Below, in pieces: positions 6,950-17,864 of a DNA stretch of 33,105 nucleotides (the first letter of the stretch is position 1; each line of letters starts with the position of its first letter). The notes under the pieces were generated by a model, which saw only the letters and a program-made list of their open reading frames with translations, had not been told where the DNA came from and made no database searches. The translations under genes were made by a program, and so were the position numbers. The DNA is from Christensenella hongkongensis (lineage in GTDB: Bacteria > Bacillota > Clostridia > Christensenellales > Christensenellaceae): the NCBI RefSeq assembly GCF_000981035.1, contig NZ_LAYJ01000088.1:1-33105 (forward strand). The letters are read 5' to 3'.

Positions 6950-8575
6950 GTGAAAGTAGTGATTATCGGTGGCGTTGCCGCAGGAACAAAGGTTGCGGCC
7001 AAGCTGAAACGGGAAGACCGTTCGATTGAAGTTCTTTTGATTACCAAAAGCAAGGATATTTCTTATGCGGGCTGCGGACTGCCCTACTATGTAGGCAACG
7101 TAATCGAAGACCGCGGGCAGCTTATTGTAAATACGCCCAAAAGTTTTGCCGCACTCACCGGTGCGGACATTATTACGGAGACAGAAGCCATTGCCGTTGA
7201 CCGTGAAAACAAGCGGATAACGGCGCGGAACCTGAACACCGGAGAAGAAAAAGCTTACGGCTACGATAAGCTTGTGATCGCTACGGGCGCTTCGCCCTTC
7301 GTCCCGCCGGTTTCCGGCGTCGACCTTGCCAACGTTTTTTATATGCGTACGCCGGAAGACGCGATTACGCTCCGTGAACAAATCGATACGCAGGAAATCA
7401 GCCGGGCCGTTGTTTGCGGTGCGGGCTTCATCGGCCTTGAGGTAGCGGAAAACCTTCTTGCAAAAGGTATTCGCGTTTCCGTCATCGATATGGCAGATCA
7501 AATCCTTCCGGGCTTTGATCCTGAATTCGCGGGCTATGTGGAAAATAAGCTCGCCGATAGTGGGATTATGTGTTTTACAGGCACTTCACTTGAAGAGATT
7601 ATGGGCGACGGCAAAGTGGAAAAAATCAAAACCAGCAAACGCGCCATGAAGGCCGATGCTGTTATCCTCGCAATGGGTATCCGTGCCAATACTGCTTTTC
7701 TGGACGGAACGGGCATTGAGCTCATGCCAAATAAAACCATTGCCGTAAATGAATTTTTGCAGACAAACGATCCTGATATCTATGCGGTTGGCGATTGTAT
7801 CAGCGTCAAAAACCTGATTACAGGAAAACCCGCATGGTCGCCCATGGGTTCCTCAGCCAATATCGAAGGGCGTATTGCTGCGCAAAACATAACAGGGAAA
7901 AAGCAAACTTACCGTGGCGTTCTTGGCACAGGCATCTGCAAGCTTCCCGGTATCAATGTCGGCAAGACGGGCCTTTCCGGGGCCAGCGCAAAGGAAGCCG
8001 GTTTTGATGCTGAAACAGTGATTGTTGTTGTGGACGATAAGGCTCACTACTATCCCGGCGCGTCTAACTTTATCATCAAATTGATTGCAGACCGCCCGTC
8101 CCACAAGCTTTTGGGATTACAGGCTGCCGGGCCCGGCAGCGTCGATAAAATTGTGGATATTGCCGCAACGGCACTCACGCTTGGCGCGCGGCTTGAGGAT
8201 GTGGAGGGGATGGACCTTGCTTACGCTCCCCCGTTCTCCACGGCGATTCATCCATTCGTGCATGCGGTCAACGTAATGCTCAACAAATTGTGCGGTTGTT
8301 TTGAAACCTGCACCCCTGCGGATTACCAAAAGGGTGCCATGGAGGGCTATCAGTTGATTGACGCGTCGCCTGCGCCGTCCATAGAAGGCGCTCCCTATGT
8401 AAACCTTACTGATGTCTGCGGGCCTGTGGAGGGAATTGATCCCGATCAAAAGCTGTTGCTTGTATGTGCAAAGGGAAAACGCGCCTATATGCTGCAAAAC
8501 AGGCTGAAGCATTATGGATACAAAAACACAAAGGTTTTAGAGGGCGGATTGTCTTTTAACGATATTGAGGAATAA
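6950..8575 (+). CDS. CoA-disulfide reductase / NADH oxidase-like flavoprotein fused to a rhodanese domain
   Basis: A 541-residue pyridine nucleotide-disulfide oxidoreductase. It has an N-terminal FAD fold (VVIIGGVAAGTKVA), the single redox cysteine of the CoADR/Nox family (Cys42 in YAGCGLPYY), an NAD(P)H fold (VVCGAGFIGLEVAENL), the second FAD motif IYAVGDC, a dimerisation domain, and a C-terminal rhodanese-like domain (about 470-541) with the active loop VCAKGKR (Cys near 506). CoADR-rhodanese fusions reduce persulfides, polysulfide or CoA persulfide with NAD(P)H. The GTG start at 6950 follows AAAAGGATG. The gene lies 16 bp before the siroheme reductase gene and divergent from a LysR regulator, so it probably supplies sulfide or persulfide chemistry together with that reductase. 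Plain NADH oxidase activity is the alternative. Confidence 0.88.
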   Translation: MKVVIIGGVAAGTKVAAKLKREDRSIEVLLITKSKDISYAGCGLPYYVGNVIEDRGQLIVNTPKSFAALTGADIITETEAIAVDRENKRITARNLNTGEEKAYGYDKLVIATGASPFVPPVSGVDLANVFYMRTPEDAITLREQIDTQEISRAVVCGAGFIGLEVAENLLAKGIRVSVIDMADQILPGFDPEFAGYVENKLADSGIMCFTGTSLEEIMGDGKVEKIKTSKRAMKADAVILAMGIRANTAFLDGTGIELMPNKTIAVNEFLQTNDPDIYAVGDCISVKNLITGKPAWSPMGSSANIEGRIAAQNITGKKQTYRGVLGTGICKLPGINVGKTGLSGASAKEAGFDAETVIVVVDDKAHYYPGASNFIIKLIADRPSHKLLGLQAAGPGSVDKIVDIAATALTLGARLEDVEGMDLAYAPPFSTAIHPFVHAVNVMLNKLCGCFETCTPADYQKGAMEGYQLIDASPAPSIEGAPYVNLTDVCGPVEGIDPDQKLLLVCAKGKRAYMLQNRLKHYGYKNTKVLEGGLSFNDIEE

Positions 8576-8591
8576 TCAGGAGGATTTTTTA

Positions 8592-9542
8592 ATGGCACTT
8601 AAGGTTACACCAGAGGAAGAGAAAAAAGTAAAGGCGCTCGGTTTTTTGCGCAATAAAGGAACCGATAATTTTTCAGGCCGTATTATCACAGTCAACGGGA
8701 AGATTACATCAGAGCAGAACGCCTGCATTTCAGAGGCGGCAAAACTTTATGGGAACGGAATCGTGACACTCACCACACGCCTCACCATTGAGTGCCAGGG
8801 TATCCCCTACGATAAAATAGAGGATTTCCGTGCCTGCATTGCAAAGGAAGGGCTTGTAACCGGTGGAACAGGCTCCAAAGTACGTCCTGTCGTGAGCTGC
8901 AAAGGCACCACATGCCAGTACGGGCTGATCGATACCTTTGCCCTCTCTGAAGAAATCCATCATCGTTTTTTTGAGGGATATGCTACTGTAAAGCTTCCCC
9001 ACAAATTTAAGATCGCCGTGGGCGGATGTCCGAACAACTGCGTCAAGCCGGACCTGAACGACATCGGTGTGATCGGTCAGCGCATACCGGATTATGACGA
9101 GGAACTCTGCAACGGCTGCAAAAAATGTGTAATTGAAAATAACTGTCCTGTAAATGCGGCAAAGGTAATTGACGGCGTGCTCGAGATCGACGAAACCCTA
9201 TGCAATAACTGCGGTCGTTGTATTGATAAATGCCCCTTTGACGCAATCGAGGATGGAAAAACAGCTTATAAAATTTATATCGGCGGACGCTGGGGTAAAA
9301 CAACCGCCTGCGGGCAGCCGCTGTCCAAAATTTTCACTTCGGAAGAGGAAGCGCTGAAGGTCGTAGAAAAGGCAATCCTCCTGTATCGTGAAAAAGGAAA
9401 AACCGGCGAACGGTTTGCCACCACAATCGACCGGCTTGGCTTTGACGCGGTAAATGAAGAGTTGTTATCAGACGATATCCTGGCTCGAAAGCAGGAAATA
9501 CTGGATGCGCAGCTTCATCTGGCTGGCGGAGCCACCTGCTAA
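8592..9542 (+). CDS. Siroheme sulfite/nitrite-type reductase with two 4Fe-4S ferredoxin motifs
   Basis: A 316-residue protein of the siroheme reductase family (AsrC/COG2221-like). The siroheme/4Fe-4S cysteines are visible as SCKGTTCQYG (Cys103, Cys108) and GGCPNNCVKP (Cys146, Cys150). A ferredoxin module is inserted after them: CNGCKKC...CP (173-185) and CNNCGRCIDKCP (204-214), two 4Fe-4S clusters. It reduces sulfite, or possibly nitrite, in six-electron steps. The short single-subunit form with internal ferredoxin is typical of anaerobic Clostridia. The ATG at 8592 has a perfect AGGAGG eight bases upstream. Coexpression with the CoADR-rhodanese flavoprotein suggests a cytoplasmic sulfur-reduction role; no AsrA/AsrB partners are present in the window. 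Confidence 0.88.
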   Translation: MALKVTPEEEKKVKALGFLRNKGTDNFSGRIITVNGKITSEQNACISEAAKLYGNGIVTLTTRLTIECQGIPYDKIEDFRACIAKEGLVTGGTGSKVRPVVSCKGTTCQYGLIDTFALSEEIHHRFFEGYATVKLPHKFKIAVGGCPNNCVKPDLNDIGVIGQRIPDYDEELCNGCKKCVIENNCPVNAAKVIDGVLEIDETLCNNCGRCIDKCPFDAIEDGKTAYKIYIGGRWGKTTACGQPLSKIFTSEEEALKVVEKAILLYREKGKTGERFATTIDRLGFDAVNEELLSDDILARKQEILDAQLHLAGGATC

Positions 9543-9578
9543 GCAATCACATAAAAATTTTACACATCCGTATAAAAA

Positions 9579-9612
9579 AGAAGGCAACGGTTTTGCCGTG
9601 TGCCTTCTTTTT
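9579..9612. terminator. Bidirectional intrinsic terminator
   Basis: AGAAGGCA (9579-9586) pairs with TGCCTTCT (9601-9608), with an inner CGG/CCG. T-runs lie on both sides (plus 9606-9612, minus 9574-9579). It separates the convergent siroheme reductase and DEAD-box genes. Confidence 0.85.
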
Positions 9613-9624
9613 GTTTTATACTTT

Positions 9625-10749
9625 TCAGACCACCTTTGGCTCAGCTCCCTGCGGCCCGTTTTCCCGAGCGATCCTGATGTGCAGCTTGCGCTCAAGGTCT
9701 TTTATTTTTCCACGCTCGCGGGGGGAAATCAGCGTGCACGCCTTTCCGTCTTTTCCCGCGCGCCCCGTTCTGCCAATGCGGTGGACATAATAGTCGCTCT
9801 TGTCCGGCACGTCATAATTGATCACCATATCGATCTTTTCAATATCGATTCCACGCGCCGCGACGTCCGTCGCCACAAGCACCTTTGTCTTTCCCTTGCG
9901 GAATGTATTCATGATGGTGTCGCGTTCCCGCTGCCCCATATCCCCATGCAGGCAGGCTGTCGCGTATCCCTTATGAAATAACTCGCGCTGAACCTCCTTC
10001 ACCTTTCGTTTGGTGTTGCAGAATACAAGCGTAAGACGCGGCTGCGAATGGTTGATCAGGTCGCAGACGGTATTGGACTTCCTGTTTGTTTGCATATAAG
10101 ACTGTGCAACCGTTTTTACAGGCTGGTTTTTCTCACCCACCTCCACCTGCTCTGGCTCCACCTGGAACTGCCTTGCAATCTGCCGCACTTCCCTGTTCAT
10201 CGTTGCTGAAAAGAGCATCGTCTGGCGGCTTTCAGGCACGCAGGATAAAATTTCCTTCATATCGTCCCTGAATCCAAAATCCAGCATTTCATCCGCCTCG
10301 TCAAGCACCACCGTACGCACGTTCTTCAGCTTTAAAACGTTCCGCTTGATCAGGTCCTTCAGCCTGCCCGGTGTTCCCACAACGATCTGTGCACCTGCGC
10401 GCAGCGCACGGATTTGGATGCTTGCCGGCTGCCCGCCATATACGCTCACTGTCCGCAGGCCTTTGATATGACCTGAAAGCTCCTTTGCAACCTTTGCGGT
10501 CTGCATCGCCAGCTCGCGCGTCGGACACATAATCAGCGCCTGCACCTTCTTATTCGGCGGAAAAATATTCTCCAGAATAGGAATCATAAAAGCCGCCGTT
10601 TTTCCTGTTCCCGTCTGGGCAAGCCCAATCATATCCCTTTTTTCCAAAAGGGCGGGCAATGTCTGCTCCTGAATGGGCGTAGGTTTTGAATACCCCACCT
10701 GCCGGAGCGTGTCGTTCATTTCTTTTGTCAATAATTCTGAAAAGCTCAA
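9625..10749 (-). CDS. DEAD-box ATP-dependent RNA helicase
   Basis: A 374-residue helicase core with almost no C-terminal extension. All motifs are in order: Q motif PTPIQEQ, Walker A AQTGTGKT, PTRELA, GTPGR, DEAD, SAT, VFCNTKRK, ATDVAARGID and HRIGRTGRAG. It unwinds RNA duplexes in ribosome assembly or mRNA decay, often at low temperature (CshA/RhlE-like). I chose the TTG at 10749 because AGAGG lies seven bases before it and homologues start at this point (SFSELL); an in-frame ATG at 10770 has no ribosome binding site. The gene has its own promoter and a structured leader of about 190 nt with an intrinsic terminator next to the start, suggesting regulation by premature termination. Confidence 0.9.
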   Translation of the reverse strand: MSFSELLTKEMNDTLRQVGYSKPTPIQEQTLPALLEKRDMIGLAQTGTGKTAAFMIPILENIFPPNKKVQALIMCPTRELAMQTAKVAKELSGHIKGLRTVSVYGGQPASIQIRALRAGAQIVVGTPGRLKDLIKRNVLKLKNVRTVVLDEADEMLDFGFRDDMKEILSCVPESRQTMLFSATMNREVRQIARQFQVEPEQVEVGEKNQPVKTVAQSYMQTNRKSNTVCDLINHSQPRLTLVFCNTKRKVKEVQRELFHKGYATACLHGDMGQRERDTIMNTFRKGKTKVLVATDVAARGIDIEKIDMVINYDVPDKSDYYVHRIGRTGRAGKDGKACTLISPRERGKIKDLERKLHIRIARENGPQGAEPKVV

Positions 10750-10778
10750 ATAGTTACCTCTTTCTTTCATTTGCAATC

Positions 10779-10807
10779 AAAAAGACTTCGCCATCAAAAG
10801 CAAAGTC
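10779..10807 (-). terminator. Intrinsic terminator in the leader of the DEAD-box helicase gene
   Basis: On the minus strand GACTTTGC (10807-10800) pairs with GCGAAGTC (10791-10784), eight pairs with one wobble, followed by five T (10783-10779). It lies 30 bases before the TTG start, downstream of a promoter and upstream of the gene it serves, so it acts as an attenuator rather than an operon terminator. The upstream PFOR gene has its own terminator. Confidence 0.65.
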
Positions 10808-10840
10808 CTTCGTTCTTACTTTGTTATGACGCTGTGGCCT

Positions 10841-10860
10841 GCATAAGCTCAATCTTATGC
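10841..10860 (-). promoter_or_regulatory. Leader hairpin of the helicase gene
   Basis: GCATAAG (10841-10847) and CTTATGC (10854-10860) form a perfect 7-bp stem with a 6-nt loop. A second hairpin, TCCGG/CCGGA, lies near 10906-10920. Both fall between the promoter and the leader terminator. Confidence 0.5.
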
Positions 10861-10942
10861 GGTTGTATCATAAATACCCTGCCACCAGCCTTTTCACTGT
10901 CCGCGTCCGGCATAACCGGATCATACTTATTAATACTTTGCA

Positions 10943-10971
10943 AGTATACCACACTTTCCCCTGCTTGTAAA
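10943..10971 (-). promoter_or_regulatory. Sigma-A-type promoter of the DEAD-box gene
   Basis: On the minus strand TTTACA (10971-10966), a 17-base spacer and TATACT (10948-10943). Transcription would start near 10936, giving a leader of roughly 190 nt before the TTG start. Confidence 0.65.
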
Positions 10972-10984
10972 ACAATTCATTTCC

Positions 10985-11017
10985 AAACAAAACAATCCCC
11001 GCAATAAATGCGGGGAT
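10985..11017 (-). terminator. Terminator of the PFOR gene
   Basis: On the minus strand ATCCCCGCA pairs with TGCGGGGAT (11017-10994) around a short loop, followed by the T-rich TTGTTTTGTTT. It lies 27 bases after the PFOR stop codon. Confidence 0.85.
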
Positions 11018-11043
11018 CGTTTGATTACTTCTGTCAGGAAAGC

Positions 11044-14577
<3,534 letters not shown>

Positions 14578-14598
14578 CTAAATAATCGTAACATTATA

Positions 14599-14628
14599 AT
14601 TATAGTATTTCCCCACCTCAAAAGTCAA
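14599..14628 (-). promoter_or_regulatory. Promoter of the PFOR gene
   Basis: On the minus strand TTGACT (14628-14623), an 18-base spacer and TATAAT (14604-14599). A second TATAAT overlaps at 14598-14593. The leader is about 45 nt. Confidence 0.7.
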
Positions 14629-14746
14629 GGAATAGCAGGCGGGGAAAGACTTATTTTGCAATTTTAACGGCCTGTCTTTCAAAACAGGCGGCGACACCCC
14701 TTTTTCCTGTTGGTTTATGCAGGAAAAGCCTATCTTTTTTTGACAG

Positions 14747-14774
14747 AAAAAACGGACTCGTTTCACGAATCCGT
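14747..14774 (-). terminator. Terminator overlapping the end of the phospholipase-C-like gene
   Basis: On the minus strand ACGGA(T)TCGT (14774-14765) pairs with ACGA(G)TCCGT (14761-14752), followed by six T. The last codons of the gene form the 5' arm, and its TGA stop falls in the loop. Confidence 0.8.
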
Positions 14775-15725
14775 CTCCTGCCCTTTAAAAGTATGTCCGC
14801 TGTATTTTTCCTGCTGCTTTCGCACCCTTTTCAGCGGCGCTTTCTTATACAGGCGCTTGAACGGCTTGCGTTCCTCCTGCGGCAAAATAGACTTTCCATG
14901 GAAGGATACGTTATAAAATTCGCTTTGCAGCTGCGAAATATCTATCCTGTCTTCAAAAAATGCCTGCACAAGATTGATCCGGCGAACGCTCCACGCCACC
15001 GCCTTGTCCAGCAGGCTGAAATAAAAATCGTAATCGTAAAGCCCTTCATATGTCTCGATCGGCTGGTACAGCATGGTTTTCAGCTTCAGCTGCGAGATCA
15101 CATTCATCAGCCTGAGCGTACGCAGGTCTTTTTTGTCCGGCTGGGATACGAGACCGTTATAATATACATAATAACGGCTTGCACGCTGGTAGGGCTGCTC
15201 CTCCACCCTGAGCCCGGGGAACAGGTAAGACATGTGCTTGTAAAACCGGTCGATTTCCCCGGATTTGTCCCAGATATCCCGCGCGAATTGCTGTTTGTCA
15301 AACGTATAAGCGTCCACGCCGTTCTTTTTTGCATAAAGGATATCAAGCGCGCACTCCAGCGTGTTGTGCGTTGACATCGGTTTTGTTTCCTTATTAATGT
15401 GGGGATGCAAAAGCATATCAAGGCAGTAGTGCGTGATGTATCCGTAAAAATAGCTTTTGAGCGTATCGCTCCCCTGCTCCTTCACATACTGCGCCCCCTC
15501 GCAGAAAAAACGTTGCGGGCGCGTATAGTGCAGGGCCCATCCAAGCATTTTGGATTTTGCGCCAAGCAAAAAGAAATAAAATTTATACAACAAAAAAATA
15601 TCCCCGCCCTGCGATCCGGAATAGTATGCGTTTTTATTCTCCTCAATGATACGTTTCGCCTGAGTATCGGTAAGATCCCGCAGGATATTATCCGCGGCGA
15701 TCTTGTGCGTCAGGGTTGTGGGCAT
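14763..15725 (-). CDS. Zinc-dependent phospholipase C-like protein
   Basis: A 320-residue protein resembling the zinc-dependent phospholipase C/S1-P1 fold family (PF00882-type). It begins MPTTLTHKIAADNIL and has the features of the group: SGSQGGDIFLLY, LGWALHYTRP, and GYITHYCLDMLLHPHIN with closely spaced His and Asp residues, then HNTLECALDIL. These would supply metal ligands. There is no signal peptide, unlike secreted phospholipase C, so this is the intracellular, uncharacterised branch common in Clostridia. The C-terminus is very basic. The ATG at 15725 follows GGAGG; the longer in-frame form from 15776 lacks a ribosome binding site. It stands alone between PFOR and the divergent aminotransferase gene. 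Substrate unknown. Confidence 0.75.
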   Translation of the reverse strand: MPTTLTHKIAADNILRDLTDTQAKRIIEENKNAYYSGSQGGDIFLLYKFYFFLLGAKSKMLGWALHYTRPQRFFCEGAQYVKEQGSDTLKSYFYGYITHYCLDMLLHPHINKETKPMSTHNTLECALDILYAKKNGVDAYTFDKQQFARDIWDKSGEIDRFYKHMSYLFPGLRVEEQPYQRASRYYVYYNGLVSQPDKKDLRTLRLMNVISQLKLKTMLYQPIETYEGLYDYDFYFSLLDKAVAWSVRRINLVQAFFEDRIDISQLQSEFYNVSFHGKSILPQEERKPFKRLYKKAPLKRVRKQQEKYSGHTFKGQETDS

Positions 15726-15941
15726 CTTTTTGCCTCCGTTCGTTTTGTATTGATTCCATAAACCATATCTTAACACATTTTACGCCACATGGCCCAAATT
15801 TATGGTAAAATTATATTGAATTTAATACAGTTTCTTAAATGGATGCGTATGAAGCATTTACAGGAAACCGCTGTGCAGCAAACTTTTCATGCGTATAACG
15901 CGCTGCAGTTTGCTAGTATACAATAAGAAAAGGGAGTCGGC
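15726..15941. other. Divergent intergenic region, promoters not resolved
   Basis: 216 bases between two divergent genes, so it must hold a promoter in each direction. Candidates are weak, for example TATACA at about 15917 on the plus strand. No T-box or other leader motif was seen before the aminotransferase gene. GGGAG precedes its ATG. Confidence 0.4.
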
Positions 15942-17042
15942 ATGAAGGAATTCTGGAGTGAAAAGGCAAAGCGCCTTACGCCTTATACCGCGGGCGAGCA
16001 GCCCACGCAAACGATGATCAAGCTCAATACAAATGAAAACGCATATCCTCCCAGCCCCAAGGTTAAAGAGGCCATTATGGAGGCCGCCGGGGATTTGAGG
16101 CTGTACCCCAACGCGGATGCGGATCACCTTCGCAAGGTGATTGCAGCGCATCACGGCGTTGCCCCCGGCGAGGTTTTTTGCTCCAACGGTTCAGACGAAG
16201 CGCTGGCATTCTGTTTTGCTGCTTTTTTCTCAGATTCACAGAAAACGGAGGCAGAAGGCGGCTCCACAGCGTGGTTCCCCCGCAGCTATCCTGACAGCCA
16301 TGTCAGGACGCTGGATGTAACCTACAGCTTTTATCCCGTGTGGGCAGAGCTATTTGACGCTCCACTCCAGACAGTACCTTTAAAGGAGGATTATTCTGTT
16401 GATGTGGCAAAGCTTTACGGCGCACGCGGCGTCGTGCTTGCCAATCCCAATGCGCCAACAGGTATTGCGTTGCCGCTCTGCGCGATTGAAAAAATCCTGC
16501 ACAAAACGAACGGCGTAGTGATTGTAGACGAGGCTTATGCTGCCTTTGGCGCGGAAAGCGCAATCCCGCTTGTCAAAAAGCACAAAAACCTCGTTGTGGT
16601 CCGTACCCTCAGCAAATCGCACAGCCTTGCAGGGCTGCGCGTGGGTTACGCGATTGCGGATGAAAACCTGGTCTCAGCTCTCAGGACCGTTAAAGACAGC
16701 TTCAACTCCTATCCGCTCGACAGGCTTGCACAGGCGGGCGCCTGCGCGGCGATCGAGGATACGGAATACAACGAACAGACCACGCAGGACATCATCGCCA
16801 CACGCGCCTATACCATCGGCGAGCTATGGAAAATCGGCATATCCTGCCTGCCTTCCCACGCAAACTTTATTTTTGTGGAATTTTCAAACCCCAGTGCAAA
16901 GCAGGTATTTGCAGCGCTACGCGACAGGGGCATCCTCGTACGTTACTTTCCCCAAAACCGCATGGAAAACTTTTTGCGCGTAACGATTGGCACGCGTACG
17001 GAAATGGACGCGTTCCTTGCAGCGGTAAAGGAGATCATATGA
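15942..17042 (+). CDS. Histidinol-phosphate/aromatic aminotransferase (HisC family)
   Basis: A 366-residue class I/II PLP-dependent aminotransferase of the HisC type: KLNTNENAYPPSP near the N-terminus, LYPNADA, SNGSDEAL, NPNAPTG, VDEAYAAF, and the PLP lysine Lys225 in TLSKSHSLAGLRVGYA. HisC enzymes transaminate histidinol phosphate, and many also act on aromatic keto acids. The next gene is prephenate dehydrogenase, overlapping by four bases, and no other his gene is present, so here the likely job is tyrosine (and phenylalanine) synthesis. Residues about 97-124 form an insertion between FF and DVTYSFYPV relative to the usual HisC sequence. Confidence 0.85.
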   Translation: MKEFWSEKAKRLTPYTAGEQPTQTMIKLNTNENAYPPSPKVKEAIMEAAGDLRLYPNADADHLRKVIAAHHGVAPGEVFCSNGSDEALAFCFAAFFSDSQKTEAEGGSTAWFPRSYPDSHVRTLDVTYSFYPVWAELFDAPLQTVPLKEDYSVDVAKLYGARGVVLANPNAPTGIALPLCAIEKILHKTNGVVIVDEAYAAFGAESAIPLVKKHKNLVVVRTLSKSHSLAGLRVGYAIADENLVSALRTVKDSFNSYPLDRLAQAGACAAIEDTEYNEQTTQDIIATRAYTIGELWKIGISCLPSHANFIFVEFSNPSAKQVFAALRDRGILVRYFPQNRMENFLRVTIGTRTEMDAFLAAVKEII

Positions 17043-17863
17043 AAATAGGCGTAGTGGGCCTTGGGCTTATCGGCGGCTCGATTGCCCGTGCAATCAAGCA
17101 ACATACAAACCATGTGGTGTGCGGCGTGGATACGAATCCCGCTGTAATTTCCGCCGCATACGCCGCGGGGGCGATCGATACCGATACGGACGTTTCGCAG
17201 TGCGATGTTGTTTTCGTATGCCTTTACCCGCGCGACTGCGTTTCTTATATGTTGAATACGGAGTTTAAAGACAATGCTGTCATTGCGGATATTTCAGGCG
17301 TTAAGCGCTTCCTTGCAAAGGAGGTGGCGGAGCCGCTCCGAAAAAGAGGGTTGCGTTATGTGGGCACGCATCCAATGGCAGGCCGTGAAACGAGCGGCTT
17401 TGAACACAGCGACGCAGACCTTTTCCAGAATGCCAGCTTTATCATCACGCAGGACGAGCATACCGATGAAGATGCCCAGGCGCTCCTTTCACAGCTTGCA
17501 AAAGAGCTTGGCTTCTCCCGTATTACTGCGTGCAGTGCGAGAAAGCATGACGAGGTGATCGGCTATACGTCACAGCTTGCGCACGTCATTTCCAACGCAT
17601 ATGTCAAAAGCGATGCAGCGCAGGAATTTGAGGGCTTTTCCGCCGGAAGCTTTATGGATCTTACGCGCGTGGCAAAGCTCAATCCCCAAATGTGGTCGGA
17701 GCTTTTTATAGAAAACGGCGATATTTTAGTAGCCGAAATCGATGAATTGATCGGCAATATCAAGGATATCAGGGATGCGGTTGCAGCAAAGGACGAGTCG
17801 CGGCTGCGCGGACTGCTCAAGCGCGGCAGCGATATCAAGGAAACATTATCCCGGGAGGATTAG
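17039..17863 (+). CDS. tyrA: Prephenate dehydrogenase
   Basis: A 274-residue enzyme that converts prephenate to 4-hydroxyphenylpyruvate with NAD(P)+ in tyrosine synthesis. It starts with the Rossmann motif GVVGLGLIGGSIARA, then VFVCLYPRD, the conserved active-site stretch GTHPMAGRETSG with the catalytic His, and YTSQLAHVISNA in the helical dimerisation domain. It ends without an ACT domain, so feedback control by tyrosine through that domain is absent. The start codon overlaps the stop of the aminotransferase (ATGA), with AAAGGAG upstream. Together the two genes complete the last two steps of tyrosine synthesis. Confidence 0.92.
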   Translation: MKIGVVGLGLIGGSIARAIKQHTNHVVCGVDTNPAVISAAYAAGAIDTDTDVSQCDVVFVCLYPRDCVSYMLNTEFKDNAVIADISGVKRFLAKEVAEPLRKRGLRYVGTHPMAGRETSGFEHSDADLFQNASFIITQDEHTDEDAQALLSQLAKELGFSRITACSARKHDEVIGYTSQLAHVISNAYVKSDAAQEFEGFSAGSFMDLTRVAKLNPQMWSELFIENGDILVAEIDELIGNIKDIRDAVAAKDESRLRGLLKRGSDIKETLSRED

Positions 17864-17864
17864 T

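Noticed and set aside
15842-15941. T-box or other amino-acid riboswitch before the aminotransferase-tyrA operon
   Set aside because: No T-box consensus or terminator/antiterminator pair is visible in the leader.
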